A stretch of 64,000 nucleotides of DNA from Alphaproteobacteria bacterium (GTDB lineage Bacteria; Pseudomonadota; Alphaproteobacteria; DSM-16000; Inquilinaceae). Numbering within the stretch: position 1 is the first letter of the stretch; every line of letters starts with the position of its first letter. Location of the stretch: NCBI GenBank assembly GCA_028281265.1, contig JANQKE010000131.1:1-64000 (forward strand), read 5' to 3'. A model generated the notes under the pieces. It did no database searches. It was not told where the DNA came from and saw only the letters and a list, made by a program, of their open reading frames with translations. Both the position numbers and the translations under genes were made by a program. This document shows, piece after piece, positions 53,901-62,786 of this stretch.

Positions 53901-55484
53901 ATGGGTCTGACCCGCGCCCTCGCCACGGTCGGCGGGCTCACCTTGCTCAGCCGGGTGGCGGGCTTCGTCCGGGATATCCTGATGGCGGCGATCCTCGGTG
54001 CGGGGCCGATCGCCGATGCCTTCTTCGTCGCGCTGAAGCTGCCGAACCTGTTCCGGCGGCTGACGGCGGAGGGCGCGTTCAGCGTCTCCTTCGTACCGTT
54101 GTTCTCCGAAGCGCTGGAACGGCGGGGCCGGCCGACCGCGTTGCGGTTCGCCGAGGACGCGCTGGCGGTGATGCTGGCGGTGCTCGCCCCGGTCACGCTG
54201 CTGGCGGTCCTGGCGATGCCGGGGCTGGTCGGGGTGATCGCACCGGGTTTCCTGGACGATCCCGTCCGGTTCGCCGCGGCGGTCGACTTCGCCCGGATCA
54301 CCTTTCCGTATCTGATGCTGATGTCGGTGACGGCCCTCTTGGGGGGCGTCCTCAACGCGCTGGACCGGTTCGCCCCGTTCGCCGCCGCCCCGATCCTGTT
54401 CAACCTGTGCCTGATCGCAAGCCTGCTCCTGCTCGCCCCGCACACGGCCGATGCCGGCTGGGCGGTCAGCTACGGGGTGGCGGCGGCCGGGGTCGTGCAA
54501 CTGCTGTGGCTGGCCTGGTCGCTACGGCGGGCGGGGGTCAGCCTGCGCCTGCCGGCGCCGAGCCTGTCCCCGCGGATCAGGCGGTTGTTCCGCCTGATGG
54601 GGCCGGGGGCGATCGGCGCCGGGGTCATGCAGATCAACCTGTTCATCGATGTGCTGATCGCCTCGCTGCTGCCGGCCGGGGCGATCAGCTATCTCTACTA
54701 TGCCGACCGGCTCAACCAGCTCCCCCTGGGGGTGATCGGGATCGCCATCGGCACCGCCCTGTTGCCCCTGCTGAGCCGGCAACTCGCCGTCGACGCCCGG
54801 GACGACGGCGACAAGGCCCGAGCCCTGGCGACCCAGAACCGGGCGCTGGAACTGGGTCTGCTGTTGGCGGTGCCGTGCGCGGCGGGACTGATCGCGCTGG
54901 CCGAGCCGATCATCGCCGTTCTGTTCGAACGCGGCGCGTTCGACGCCACCACCACGCACGCCGTCGCAGCGGCCCTGATGGCCTATGCGGTCGGCATCCC
55001 CGGCTACATCGTGGTCAAAGTGTTGTCGACCGCGTTTCACGCCCGCCAGGACACCGCGACCCCGGTCAAGATCGCGATCGTCTGCACCGTCCTGAACACT
55101 CTCGGCAGCCTCGGCCTCAGCCAGGTGATCGGCCATGTCGGCATCGCCTTGTCGACCGGGCTGACGGCCTGGCTCAACGCGATCCTGCTGTACCGGGCGC
55201 TGGCCCGGACCGGGGACATCGCCGTCGGCCGCCGCACCGTGCGGCGGGTCCTGGGGTCGCTGGCGGCGGCAGCACTGATGGCAGCCGCCCTGACGGCCGC
55301 CGACGGTCTGGGCTGGCTGGCCGGTGCCGGAGCGGCCGGGCCGACCGAAAGCCTGACCCTGGCCGCCGCCGTCGCGGCCGGGGCGGCGATCTACGCAGGC
55401 CTGGCGGTACCGCTCACGGGCCTGCGGCCGGCCGATCTCGGCCAGACATTGCGGCGGCGCCGCGGCCGGGCCGAGACGGACTGA
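53901..55484 (+). CDS. murJ: Lipid II flippase MurJ (MviN)
   Basis: This 527-residue MOP-superfamily membrane protein with about 14 TM helices flips lipid II, the peptidoglycan precursor, across the inner membrane. It starts MGLTRALATVGGLTLLSRVA, followed by GFVRDILMAAILGAGPIADA and FRRLTAEGAFSVSFVPLF, the MurJ signature. LPLGVIGIAIGTALLPLLSR marks TM8 and its loop. The frame stays open 127 codons upstream, but that part covers the repeat and the antisense small gene and is not coding. AAGGG lies 7 bases before the ATG. The gene should be essential. Confidence 0.95.
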   Translation: MGLTRALATVGGLTLLSRVAGFVRDILMAAILGAGPIADAFFVALKLPNLFRRLTAEGAFSVSFVPLFSEALERRGRPTALRFAEDALAVMLAVLAPVTLLAVLAMPGLVGVIAPGFLDDPVRFAAAVDFARITFPYLMLMSVTALLGGVLNALDRFAPFAAAPILFNLCLIASLLLLAPHTADAGWAVSYGVAAAGVVQLLWLAWSLRRAGVSLRLPAPSLSPRIRRLFRLMGPGAIGAGVMQINLFIDVLIASLLPAGAISYLYYADRLNQLPLGVIGIAIGTALLPLLSRQLAVDARDDGDKARALATQNRALELGLLLAVPCAAGLIALAEPIIAVLFERGAFDATTTHAVAAALMAYAVGIPGYIVVKVLSTAFHARQDTATPVKIAIVCTVLNTLGSLGLSQVIGHVGIALSTGLTAWLNAILLYRALARTGDIAVGRRTVRRVLGSLAAAALMAAALTAADGLGWLAGAGAAGPTESLTLAAAVAAGAAIYAGLAVPLTGLRPADLGQTLRRRRGRAETD

Positions 55485-55585
55485 ATGCTCAGTCCCGAGC
55501 GATCTGCCAGGATCGCGGCGACGCATCCGCACAACCGTGCCGACGGCACCCGCGGCCGGCCCGGCATGCGCTCCACCCGTACCGT

Positions 55586-56317
55586 TCAGGCACGGTTCGG
55601 GTCCGCGGCCGGCGGATCGGGTTCGGACGGCAGTTCGGAAACGATGGCGCGGAGACCGTCCAGGGTGGCCTTGTAATGGGCCTCCAGAAAGGCTGCTGCC
55701 TGGTCGATATCCCGGTCGAGCACCGCGTCGAGGATCGCCTGGTGCTCCTCCGCCGCGTCGCCGCGGCGAGCCCAGTTGTAGCTGACCGACAGGTTCCGGT
55801 AGCGGACCGACTGATCCATCATCTTGGCGCAGAACTCCAGCAGCCAGCTCGAGCCACAGCGCGACAGCAGCGTCATATGGAAGTCGTTGTGGCGCAACTG
55901 CCAGGTCGGGTCCTGAACCAGCTTGTCCTTGCGGGCGACCGCCCGCTGGGCGCGGACCAGGCGGTGGTGGGCGAGGATGACCTCCTCCTCCCAGCGCTCG
56001 TCACCTCGGGCCATGGATTCCCGCAAGGCCAGGGTCTCCAGCCAGATCCGGGTCTGCACCAGCTCTTCGAGGTCGCGGATCGACATCGCCTTGACGAAGA
56101 AGCCGCGCTGGCTGCGACGCTCGACCCAGCCTTCGGCCGACAGCCGGTTCAGGGCCTCGCGCACCGGGTTCACACCGATGCCGTACCGCTCCGAGATCGT
56201 TTCGATCTGCAGCTTCTCCCCCGGCACCAGGGAAGCGTTCATGATGTCTGTCTTGATCGCGTTATGGGCGAGTTCCGAAAGGTTCTGGCCCTGGGCCCGC
56301 ATGGGGGTCGACATCAT
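55586..56317 (-). CDS. GntR-family regulator with FCD domain
   Basis: This 243-residue repressor has an N-terminal winged HTH (IETISERYGIGVNPVREALN then RLSAEGWVERRSQRGFFVKA) and a C-terminal FCD ligand-binding domain with acidic and His metal-ligand candidates (RHNDFHMTLLSRCGSSW, AAEEHQAILDAVLDRD, EAHYKATLDG). FCD-type GntR proteins usually sense organic acids of the pathway they control. It lies 163 bases after the ABC permease gene on the same strand. The near-perfect palindrome at 59301-59335 is a probable target. Confidence 0.9.
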   Translation of the reverse strand: MMSTPMRAQGQNLSELAHNAIKTDIMNASLVPGEKLQIETISERYGIGVNPVREALNRLSAEGWVERRSQRGFFVKAMSIRDLEELVQTRIWLETLALRESMARGDERWEEEVILAHHRLVRAQRAVARKDKLVQDPTWQLRHNDFHMTLLSRCGSSWLLEFCAKMMDQSVRYRNLSVSYNWARRGDAAEEHQAILDAVLDRDIDQAAAFLEAHYKATLDGLRAIVSELPSEPDPPAADPNRA

Positions 56318-56480
56318 CGCCGGATTCCAGCCTGTGGTTTCGTCGGGGCGGCGCCGGCCGGCAGCCTGAACACAAACGGCCGACGCGATGACCGCGCCGG
56401 TCGGCCGCCGCGGCCCCGGCAGGGTCGGATGGCCACCCCTGCGGGGTCCGGCCGATCCCGGGCGGCTCGGCCGGTCCCGG

Positions 56481-57359
56481 TCAGCCGATCCCCCCCGGTT
56501 TGTCCGATTTGTTCCAGAAGACAAAGGTCCGTTGCAGCCACACCACGATCAGGTACAGCGTCAGCCCCAGGAAGCTGAGATAGATGATCAGCGAGAACAC
56601 CCGCGGCGTGTCGAGCTGGGAAGCCGATACCCGGATCAGCGCCCCCACGCCGCGGCCGCCGCCCAGGAACTCGCCGGTGATGGCACCGGCCATCACGCCG
56701 ACCGCGGCGATCTTCAGCCCGGTGAAGAAATAGGGCAGGCCCGTCGGGAGCTTGAGCCGGATCAGGGTCTGCAACCGGCTCGCCCCCATGGACTTGAACA
56801 GGTGGCGTTCGTTCTCCGACGCGGCGTACAGGCCGGCCGCGGTCGACACCACGATCGGGAAGGTGGCGATGAAAGCCGCCAGCGCGACCTTGGAGCCGAT
56901 GTCGAACCCTAGCCAGGCGATGAACAGCGGCGCGAACGCCACCTTCGGCATGGTGTCGATGGCCACCAGATAGGGCATCACCGCCCGTTCGCCGAACTTG
57001 GTCTCGCCGACCAGCACACCCAGCGAGAAGCCGATGCCGATGGCGATCGCAAAACCGTAGAGTACGGTCAGGGTGGTGGTGATCATGGCGTCGAGCACAT
57101 AGCCGCCCGACAGCATGTTGCCGCCGACGAAGACCAGATCGTCCCAGGTCTCCCCCGGGGTCGGCAGGATGATCGGGGAGACGATGTTGAGCGCGGTCAC
57201 CCCGTACCACAGGCCGACGATCGCCACGAACAGCCCGGTCATCGCCACCCAGCGGGGGATCCGGTCGATCAGCGGCTCGTGTTCCTGCCAGACGGTGTCC
57301 GGCAGATCCTGGCCAGCCGCCGGGGCCTCGGTGACCGTGTGGTAGGTGGTCGGCGTCAT
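56481..57359 (-). CDS. ABC transporter permease, NitT/TauT (SsuC) type
   Basis: This 292-residue inner-membrane permease has about six TM helices (AMTGLFVAIVGLWYGVTALN is the first) and an EAA loop near HLFKSMGASRLQTLIRLKLP. Also visible are LPTPGETWDDL and GGGRGVGALI, as in TauC/SsuC. It imports small anions such as sulfonates, nitrate or pyrimidine precursors. Its ATG overlaps the ATPase stop by one base (TGATG), so the two are translationally coupled. Confidence 0.93.
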   Translation of the reverse strand: MTPTTYHTVTEAPAAGQDLPDTVWQEHEPLIDRIPRWVAMTGLFVAIVGLWYGVTALNIVSPIILPTPGETWDDLVFVGGNMLSGGYVLDAMITTTLTVLYGFAIAIGIGFSLGVLVGETKFGERAVMPYLVAIDTMPKVAFAPLFIAWLGFDIGSKVALAAFIATFPIVVSTAAGLYAASENERHLFKSMGASRLQTLIRLKLPTGLPYFFTGLKIAAVGVMAGAITGEFLGGGRGVGALIRVSASQLDTPRVFSLIIYLSFLGLTLYLIVVWLQRTFVFWNKSDKPGGIG

Positions 57360-58171
57360 CAGATGAACCTCTCCCGGTCGAGCTTCTCCCGGATATGGCT
57401 GACGATCTCCCCGAACCGCTTGGTGTTGATGAGATCGAGGGTGCGCGGCCGGGGCAGGTCGATCTCGATAATCTCGGCGATGTGCCCGGGATTGGCCTGC
57501 ATGATGTAGATCTTGTCCGACAGGATCACCGCTTCGGGAATGGAGTGGGTCACCAGGAACGCCGTCGCCCGCCGTTCCATGCAGATCCGCTGCAGCTCCA
57601 TGTTCATGAAGTCACGGGTCAACTCGTCGAGTGCCGAGAACGGCTCGTCGAGCAGCAGCACGGCCGGATCGGTGATCAGCATCCGGCAGATCGCGGCCCG
57701 CTGGGCCATGCCGCCGGACAGCTCGCTGGGGTAGGTGTCGACCGCCTTGCCCAGGCCCACGAGTTCCAGGATCTGCCGCGCCCGTCCCCGCGCCCGCTTG
57801 GCCGCGGCCCGGCCTTCGCGGATCTCGATCGGCAGGACGATGTTCTCCAGCGTCGTCTTCCACGGCAGCAGCGTGGCCTGTTGGAACATCATGCCGATAT
57901 CCGGGCGCGGCCCCATCACCGGCGTTTCGTTCAGCACCACCCGCCCCCGGGTCGGGGGCAGCAGCCCCGCCATGATCTTCAGCAAGGTCGACTTGCCACA
58001 GCCCGACGCACCGATGACGGAGGCGAACTCGCCCTCGCGCAGCACCAGGTTGACATTGTCCAGCGCGGTGAAGGCATTGCGCGGATAGACCTTCGACAGA
58101 CGCGCGACCTCGTAGACCGGCCGATGCCCGGCCGGTCCGCTTTCGGCGACCATGGCGGGGGCGACCGTCAC
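57359..58171 (-). CDS. ABC transporter ATP-binding protein, NitT/TauT (SsuB) type
   Basis: This 270-residue ATPase has Walker A GASGCGKST, Q-loop MMFQQATLLPW, signature ELSGGMAQRAAICRML and Walker B VLLLDEPFSALDEL, then the H-loop VTHSIPEA. I start at GTG 58171, where GTGA overlaps the binding-protein stop by four bases; the in-frame ATG six codons later (58153) is the alternative. It powers the permease encoded next. Confidence 0.94.
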   Translation of the reverse strand: MTVAPAMVAESGPAGHRPVYEVARLSKVYPRNAFTALDNVNLVLREGEFASVIGASGCGKSTLLKIMAGLLPPTRGRVVLNETPVMGPRPDIGMMFQQATLLPWKTTLENIVLPIEIREGRAAAKRARGRARQILELVGLGKAVDTYPSELSGGMAQRAAICRMLITDPAVLLLDEPFSALDELTRDFMNMELQRICMERRATAFLVTHSIPEAVILSDKIYIMQANPGHIAEIIEIDLPRPRTLDLINTKRFGEIVSHIREKLDRERFI

Positions 58172-59202
58172 GGGGTGTTCCAGACCGCGATGCGGGCGTT
58201 CGAATAGGCGGCTTCGAGATCCGCCAGCGGCGCCTCCAGCACACCCCCGTCCTGCAGGCTTTGGTGCCACGCCTCCCAGTGCTCGGGCGGCTGGTAGCCG
58301 AAGCCGTACTCGATGAAGGTATCGGTCGGCGTCATCCGCTCGATCACCGCGGTCAGCAGGGCGGCGGCGAAGTCACGGTCCTCGCCTTCCTGCGGGTTGC
58401 CGGCCGCCATATGATCGAGCGCGGCTTCGGCATTGGCCGGGTCGGACATGAACCGCATGCCACGCACCAAGGCGCGGCCGAAGCCGTCGATCACCTCGGG
58501 GTTCTCGGCGATGTAGCTTTCGAGCGCGGCATAGCCGTTGCCGAAGAAGCCGAGATACTCTTCCGGGGTGATCTCGACCAGTTCGAGCCCGCGGGACGCC
58601 AGGATCGCCGCGTCGCTCACCGCCCCGGCATAGGCCTCGACCTCGCCGCGCAGGAACGCCACCGCCGCGGTGCCGCCGTCGCCGACCGGCAGGAACGTGT
58701 AGTCCTCCCCTTGCGTCATCCCGGCATCGGTCAGGATCGCTTGGGTGAAGGAGACTTCCGCCCCGTCGGCGGTGCCCACGCCGATCACGTGACCTTGGAG
58801 ATCGGTCGGCACCCGGTAGTCGGAATCGGCCCGCACGAGCAGCCCGAAGACGCTCTTCGGATAGAGATTGTACAGGAACACCACATCCAGACCGCGGGCC
58901 CGTGCCGCCAGCACCGGGCCCGGGCCGGGCGCGCCGATCTGCGCCTGACCGGCCGACATCGCCTGCAGCACCTGGGAAGAGCCGTCGACCGCCTCGACCC
59001 GCAGTTCCAGCCCTTCGTCGGCGAAGTAGCCCTCCCCGATGGCCGCCCACATCGGCCCCCAGGTGATGGCCGACGGGTTCGGCACCGCCACGGTGATCTG
59101 GGTCTGGGCCGCCGCCGGCCCGATCATCGCCAGCGCGACGAGGGCGGCACCCCCCGCCATCGCCCGCATTGCAATGCGCCCTGTGTTGTTCGGCGTCGTC
59201 AT
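58168..59202 (-). CDS. ABC transporter substrate-binding protein, NitT/TauT type
   Basis: This 344-residue periplasmic receptor has a signal peptide MTTPNNTGRIAMRAMAGGAA followed by LVALAMIGPAAAQ. The mature start TQITVAVPNPSAITWGPMWA, then GEGYFADEGLELRVEAVDGS and QVLQAMSAGQAQIGAPGPGP, is the THI5/NMT1-SsuA-like fold. The start is supported by GGGAGGT 7 bases upstream. It is first in an operon with the ATPase and permease and is divergent from a catabolic gene set that may use the imported compound. Confidence 0.93.
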   Translation of the reverse strand: MTTPNNTGRIAMRAMAGGAALVALAMIGPAAAQTQITVAVPNPSAITWGPMWAAIGEGYFADEGLELRVEAVDGSSQVLQAMSAGQAQIGAPGPGPVLAARARGLDVVFLYNLYPKSVFGLLVRADSDYRVPTDLQGHVIGVGTADGAEVSFTQAILTDAGMTQGEDYTFLPVGDGGTAAVAFLRGEVEAYAGAVSDAAILASRGLELVEITPEEYLGFFGNGYAALESYIAENPEVIDGFGRALVRGMRFMSDPANAEAALDHMAAGNPQEGEDRDFAAALLTAVIERMTPTDTFIEYGFGYQPPEHWEAWHQSLQDGGVLEAPLADLEAAYSNARIAVWNTP

Positions 59203-59470
59203 GGATGTGACCTCCCTCTGGTCTGTCGCCACGGATGAGGTCCGGAAGGCCGCAGACCATCTTATCGCGGCTGATGGCGGCACCCGGACACGGCAACAGG
59301 ATATATGATTGTGAGGAGTTGTCACGATCATATATGAAAGGATTATCGCCACGACGCCTTAGCTGGGCATTCTATCTGATTAACTTATTGTTTTAATTAT
59401 ATATTTTTCCTCTGTTCGATCGGACAAGAAATATATATTCTGTCGATCTCGTTCAGCCAAGGAATCCCCA
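59203..59470. other. Divergent regulatory region of the NitT/TauT and FAH operons
   Basis: These 268 bases lie between divergent operons. The right half (about 59,345-59,445) is strikingly AT-rich for this genome. Besides the palindrome at 59301-59335 there is a weaker symmetric stretch around 59423-59444 (GACAAGAA to TTCTGTC, about 16 of 22 bases symmetric). No reading frame. Confidence 0.6.
59301..59335. promoter_or_regulatory. Near-perfect 14+7+14 palindrome, probable GntR operator
   Basis: ATATATGATTGTGA and TCACGATCATATAT are inverted copies with one mismatch, separated by 7 bases. The site is 99 bases from the binding-protein start and 136 bases from the FAH-family start. A dimeric repressor such as the GntR protein encoded at 55586-56317 could control both operons from here. 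The palindrome is observed; the regulator is inferred. Confidence 0.65.
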
Positions 59471-60169
59471 ATGACCCGTTTCGCCTTCGATCCCCCCGCC
59501 ACGGCTTGCCTGCCCATCACCGGATCGGACGATATGTTTCCGGTCCGCCGGATCTACTGCATCGGCAAGAACTACGTCGCCCATATCCACGAGATGAACG
59601 CCGACGAGCGGGACCCGCCGGTGATCTTCATGAAGCCGGCCGACGCGCTGGTGCCGGGCGGCGGGACGATCCCCTATCCGGTGTTCACCGAGAACCTGCA
59701 CTACGAAGGCGAACTGGTGGTGGCCCTGAAGTCCGGCGGCTACGACATCGCGGAGGCCGACGCCGAGAGCCACATCTTCGGCTACGCGGTCGGGCTCGAC
59801 ATGACCCGCCGCGACCACCAGGCCGCGGCCTTGGCCAAGGGCCTGCCGTGGGAGGTGACCAAGGCCTTCGACCAGTCGGCCCCGGTCGGCCCGATCACCC
59901 GGGTCGAGGATGTCGGCCACGTCACCGACGCCGGCATCCGGCTGTCGGTCAACGGCGAGACCCGCCAGGACGCCAACATCAACCTGATGATCTGGAACAC
60001 CAAGGAGATCATCGCCCGGCTGTCGCAGCAGCATCGGCTGACCGCCGGGGACATCATCATGACCGGCACCCCGGCCGGGGTCGGCGCGGTGGTCACCGGC
60101 GACGTCATCGACCTCGGCGTCGACGGCCTGGCGCCCTTGCACGTCGCGATCGGTGCCCGCGCGGCATGA
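59471..60169 (+). CDS. Fumarylacetoacetate hydrolase family protein, fumarylpyruvate-hydrolase-like
   Basis: This 232-residue metal-dependent hydrolase of acylpyruvates has FPVRRIYCIGKNYVAHIHEM, IFMKPADALVPGGGTIPYPV and the metal-binding pair HYEGELVVALKSGGYD. Further on are YAVGLDMTRRDHQ and IIMTGTPAGVGAV. The N-terminal pattern is closest to fumarylpyruvate hydrolases of the gentisate pathway, but other FAH members act as oxaloacetate tautomerases or decarboxylases. AAGGA lies 9 bases before the ATG. Its stop overlaps the next gene's ATG (ATGA). Confidence 0.9.
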   Translation: MTRFAFDPPATACLPITGSDDMFPVRRIYCIGKNYVAHIHEMNADERDPPVIFMKPADALVPGGGTIPYPVFTENLHYEGELVVALKSGGYDIAEADAESHIFGYAVGLDMTRRDHQAAALAKGLPWEVTKAFDQSAPVGPITRVEDVGHVTDAGIRLSVNGETRQDANINLMIWNTKEIIARLSQQHRLTAGDIIMTGTPAGVGAVVTGDVIDLGVDGLAPLHVAIGARAA

Positions 60170-60822
60170 CCGGCGGGGTGACCGACGGCCGGCCGCCAGC
60201 CGGTGCCGATACCGATGACGGGCCGTGGCGGACCTTGGCGGATCTCGGCACGGCCACCTTGGGGGAAGTCGCACCGGCGGTGCGGATCCTCGACCCCGGC
60301 TTGCGGCCGATCCGACCCGGGCAGGCCTTTGCCGGCCCGGCGGCGACCGTCCGCTGCCCCCCGGGCGACAATCTCGCCCTGCATCGGGCCATCGCCCGGC
60401 TGTCTCGGGACGCGGTGCTGGTGGTCGACTATGGCGGCAGCCTGCAGACCGGCCCGTTCGGGGAGATCCTGGCGGTAGCCTGCCAGACCCGCGGCGGGCG
60501 GGGATTGGTGATCGATGGCGCGGTGCGGGACACCGCCGCCATCGTCGCGCTGGGGTTTCCCGTCATGGCCCGCGGCCGGGCGATCCCCGGCACCGTCAAG
60601 CGGGACCGGGGGGAGCTGGACGAACCGGTCACCGTGGGCGGCGTCCCGATCCGGCCCGGCGACCTGATCGTCGCCGACGACGACGCGGTCATCGCCCTGC
60701 CCGCCGACGGCATCGACGCCGTGATCGACCGGGCGCAGACCCGGCAGGCGGCCGAGCGAGACGCCCTGAACCAGATCCGCCAAGGCCGAACCACGCTTGA
60801 GGTCTTCGGGCTGACGGACTGA
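60166..60822 (+). CDS. RraA-like protein (HMG aldolase/oxaloacetate decarboxylase family)
   Basis: This 218-residue protein has the RraA fold: CPPGDNLALHRAIARLSRDA, then IDGAVRDTAAIVALGFPVMA, with the Arg-Asp pair that binds pyruvate and magnesium in class II pyruvate aldolases. Then comes VRPGD-like IRPGDLIVADDDAVIALP. True RNase E inhibitors of this fold look alike, but the overlap with the FAH gene (4 bases) points to catabolism: retro-aldol or decarboxylation of a 2-keto acid. The substrate is unknown. Confidence 0.87.
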   Translation: MTGGVTDGRPPAGADTDDGPWRTLADLGTATLGEVAPAVRILDPGLRPIRPGQAFAGPAATVRCPPGDNLALHRAIARLSRDAVLVVDYGGSLQTGPFGEILAVACQTRGGRGLVIDGAVRDTAAIVALGFPVMARGRAIPGTVKRDRGELDEPVTVGGVPIRPGDLIVADDDAVIALPADGIDAVIDRAQTRQAAERDALNQIRQGRTTLEVFGLTD

Positions 60823-60850
60823 GCGGGTTCAGCCATGGCACCGCATCGCG

Positions 60851-60925
60851 TAGCGCGGCGCGCCTTCGCGGATCGATCCGGCACCCGCCGACTGATCCAC
60901 CCGGTCGTCCCTGAGAACGCTTTAG
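60851..60925 (+). repeat. Partial copy of the 38004-type element
   Basis: It shares TAGCGCGGCGCG, GGATCGATCCGGCAC and the terminal TCCCTGAGAACGCTTTAG with 38189-38266. The last bases run into AGGAGC, the ribosome-binding site of the next gene (ATG at 60936). Confidence 0.7.
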
Positions 60926-60935
60926 GAGCACCGCC

Positions 60936-61832
60936 ATGACCGCACCCGCCATCGCCGTCCTCGGCACCGGCCGCATGGGCACGGCCTTTGCCCGCCGGCT
61001 GGTCGAGACGGGCCACACCGTCCTGGTGTGGAACCGGACCCAAGCCGGCACCCAATCCGCCGTCGAGGCCGGGGCCACACCCGTTGCGACGCTCGCCGAC
61101 GCGGTCGCCCGAGCCGATACCCTGGTGACCTCGCTGACCGATGCCGCAGCGCTCGACGCGGTCTATCGCGGTCCGGACGGCCTGATCGCGGCCGGGATCA
61201 CGGGCCGGCTGTGCATCGAGATGAGCACCGTGCTGCCCACCGACCAGCAGGCGCTGGCCCAGGCCGCGACGGAAGCCGGCGCGGACTATGTCGAATGCCC
61301 GGTCGGCGGGACCGTCGGCCCCGCCCTCAAAGGCGCGCTGCTCGGCCTGGCCGGTGGGGAGCCGAGTGCCTTCGCCCGGGCCGAACCGATCCTGCGCTGC
61401 CTGTGCAAGCGGGTCGACCAGCTGGGGCCGGTCGGCACCGGCTCGGCGATGAAGCTGGCCGTCAATCTGCCGCTGGCGCTCTATTGGCACGCACTGGGGG
61501 AGGCGCGCCGCCTGGTCTCCGGCTTCGCCGTCGACGGCGAGACCTTCGCCGGCGTGCTGGCCGACAGCTCAGCCGGCCCGACCGTGCTGCGCAACCGCAT
61601 GGCGGTGGTCGCTGCGACCCTGGACGGCGAGGACCAGCCCGGCACGTTCGACATCGACGGCCTGACCAAGGACCTCGCCCTCGCCCTCGAATGGGCCGAG
61701 CGGACCGGCACGACCCTGCCGCTGGCCGAGCGGGCCTTGACCAGCTACCGGGCCGCCGCCGACACCGGCCTGGGGCGTTGCGACGGCGCGAGCCTGGCCC
61801 GGTTCCTGGCCGCGGGCGATGATGTCCGGTAG
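60936..61832 (+). CDS. NAD(P)-binding beta-hydroxyacid dehydrogenase, 3-hydroxyisobutyrate dehydrogenase-like
   Basis: This 298-residue protein has the Rossmann motif AVLGTGRMGTAFARRLVETG, substrate-binding YVECPVGGTVGPALKGALLG and the catalytic Lys in GTGSAMKLAVNLPLALYW. Family members oxidise 3-hydroxyisobutyrate, tartronate semialdehyde or similar beta-hydroxyacids. It follows the RraA-like gene by 113 bases, with a repeat in between, and likely acts in the same pathway. Confidence 0.9.
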   Translation: MTAPAIAVLGTGRMGTAFARRLVETGHTVLVWNRTQAGTQSAVEAGATPVATLADAVARADTLVTSLTDAAALDAVYRGPDGLIAAGITGRLCIEMSTVLPTDQQALAQAATEAGADYVECPVGGTVGPALKGALLGLAGGEPSAFARAEPILRCLCKRVDQLGPVGTGSAMKLAVNLPLALYWHALGEARRLVSGFAVDGETFAGVLADSSAGPTVLRNRMAVVAATLDGEDQPGTFDIDGLTKDLALALEWAERTGTTLPLAERALTSYRAAADTGLGRCDGASLARFLAAGDDVR

Positions 61833-61958
61833 CGGCCGCCGAGCGGTGCGAAGCGGCACCCCGGACCGGGCCGGTTCTGCGCGATCGGGCCGACCGCGGC
61901 CGTACCGCCGGATCCGGCGGTACGGGACGCACAACCGCGGCGGAAGGACCGGACGGCG

Positions 61959-62786
61959 ATGAGCGTGCCGATCGACCTTGCGGTGCTGCTGCCGATCGTG
62001 GCGGCGCTGTTGGCCGCCGGGGCGGCGATCGGCGTGCTGGCCGGGCTGTTCGGCGTCGGCGGCGGGGCGATCAGCGTGCCGGTGTTCTTCGAGGTCTACG
62101 GCCTGCTCGGCATGGCAGACGAGGTGCGCATGCCACTGGCGGTCGGCACCTCGCTGGCGATGATCCTGCCGACCGCGATCGCCTCCACCCGCGCCCATGC
62201 GCGCCGCGGCGGCGTCGACTTCGATCTCCTCAAGCTGTGGGCGCTGCCGGTGTTGGTCGGCGTGGTGATCGGCGCCGCTTTGGCGCGCGGGGCGACCGCG
62301 GCCCTCTACCAGACCGTGTTCGTCTGCGTGGCGACGGTGATGGCGGCGAAACTGCTGCTGGGCAATGCCGCCTGGAAGGTGCGGGACAGCCTGCCGGGGC
62401 CGATCCTGACCGGTGTCTACGGCGGTATCGTGGGGTTCCTGTCGTTCCTGATGGGGATCGGCGGCGGCGCGATCTCCACCCTGATCCTGACCTTGCACGG
62501 CCGGCCGATCCATGCGGCGGTGGCGACGTCGGCCGGGGTCGGGGTGCTGATCGCGGTGCCGGGCATGATCGGCTACATCCTGGCCGGCTGGGGCAAACCC
62601 GGCCTGCCGGGCGACGCGGTCGGCTATGTCTCCGCGCTCACGCTCGTGGTGACGGTGCCGGTGGCGATGGCCTGCACCCGCCTGGGCGTCCGCCTCGCCC
62701 ACGCCCTGTCCCGGACTGTGCTCAGCCGGCTGTTCGGCCTGTTCCTGCTGGTAGCCTGCCTGCGCTTCCTGGCCGAACTGCTCTGA
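61959..62786 (+). CDS. TSUP/TauE-SafE family sulfite or organic anion exporter
   Basis: This 275-residue membrane protein has about eight TM helices and the TSUP repeats AGLFGVGGGAISVPVFF and FLSFLMGIGGGAISTLILTL, one per half. TSUP proteins export sulfite or sulfoacetate, or move other anions. GGAAGGA lies 10-16 bases before the ATG. Its place next to a NitT/TauT importer makes sulfonate catabolism conceivable, though no desulfonating enzyme is in view. Confidence 0.92.
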   Translation: MSVPIDLAVLLPIVAALLAAGAAIGVLAGLFGVGGGAISVPVFFEVYGLLGMADEVRMPLAVGTSLAMILPTAIASTRAHARRGGVDFDLLKLWALPVLVGVVIGAALARGATAALYQTVFVCVATVMAAKLLLGNAAWKVRDSLPGPILTGVYGGIVGFLSFLMGIGGGAISTLILTLHGRPIHAAVATSAGVGVLIAVPGMIGYILAGWGKPGLPGDAVGYVSALTLVVTVPVAMACTRLGVRLAHALSRTVLSRLFGLFLLVACLRFLAELL

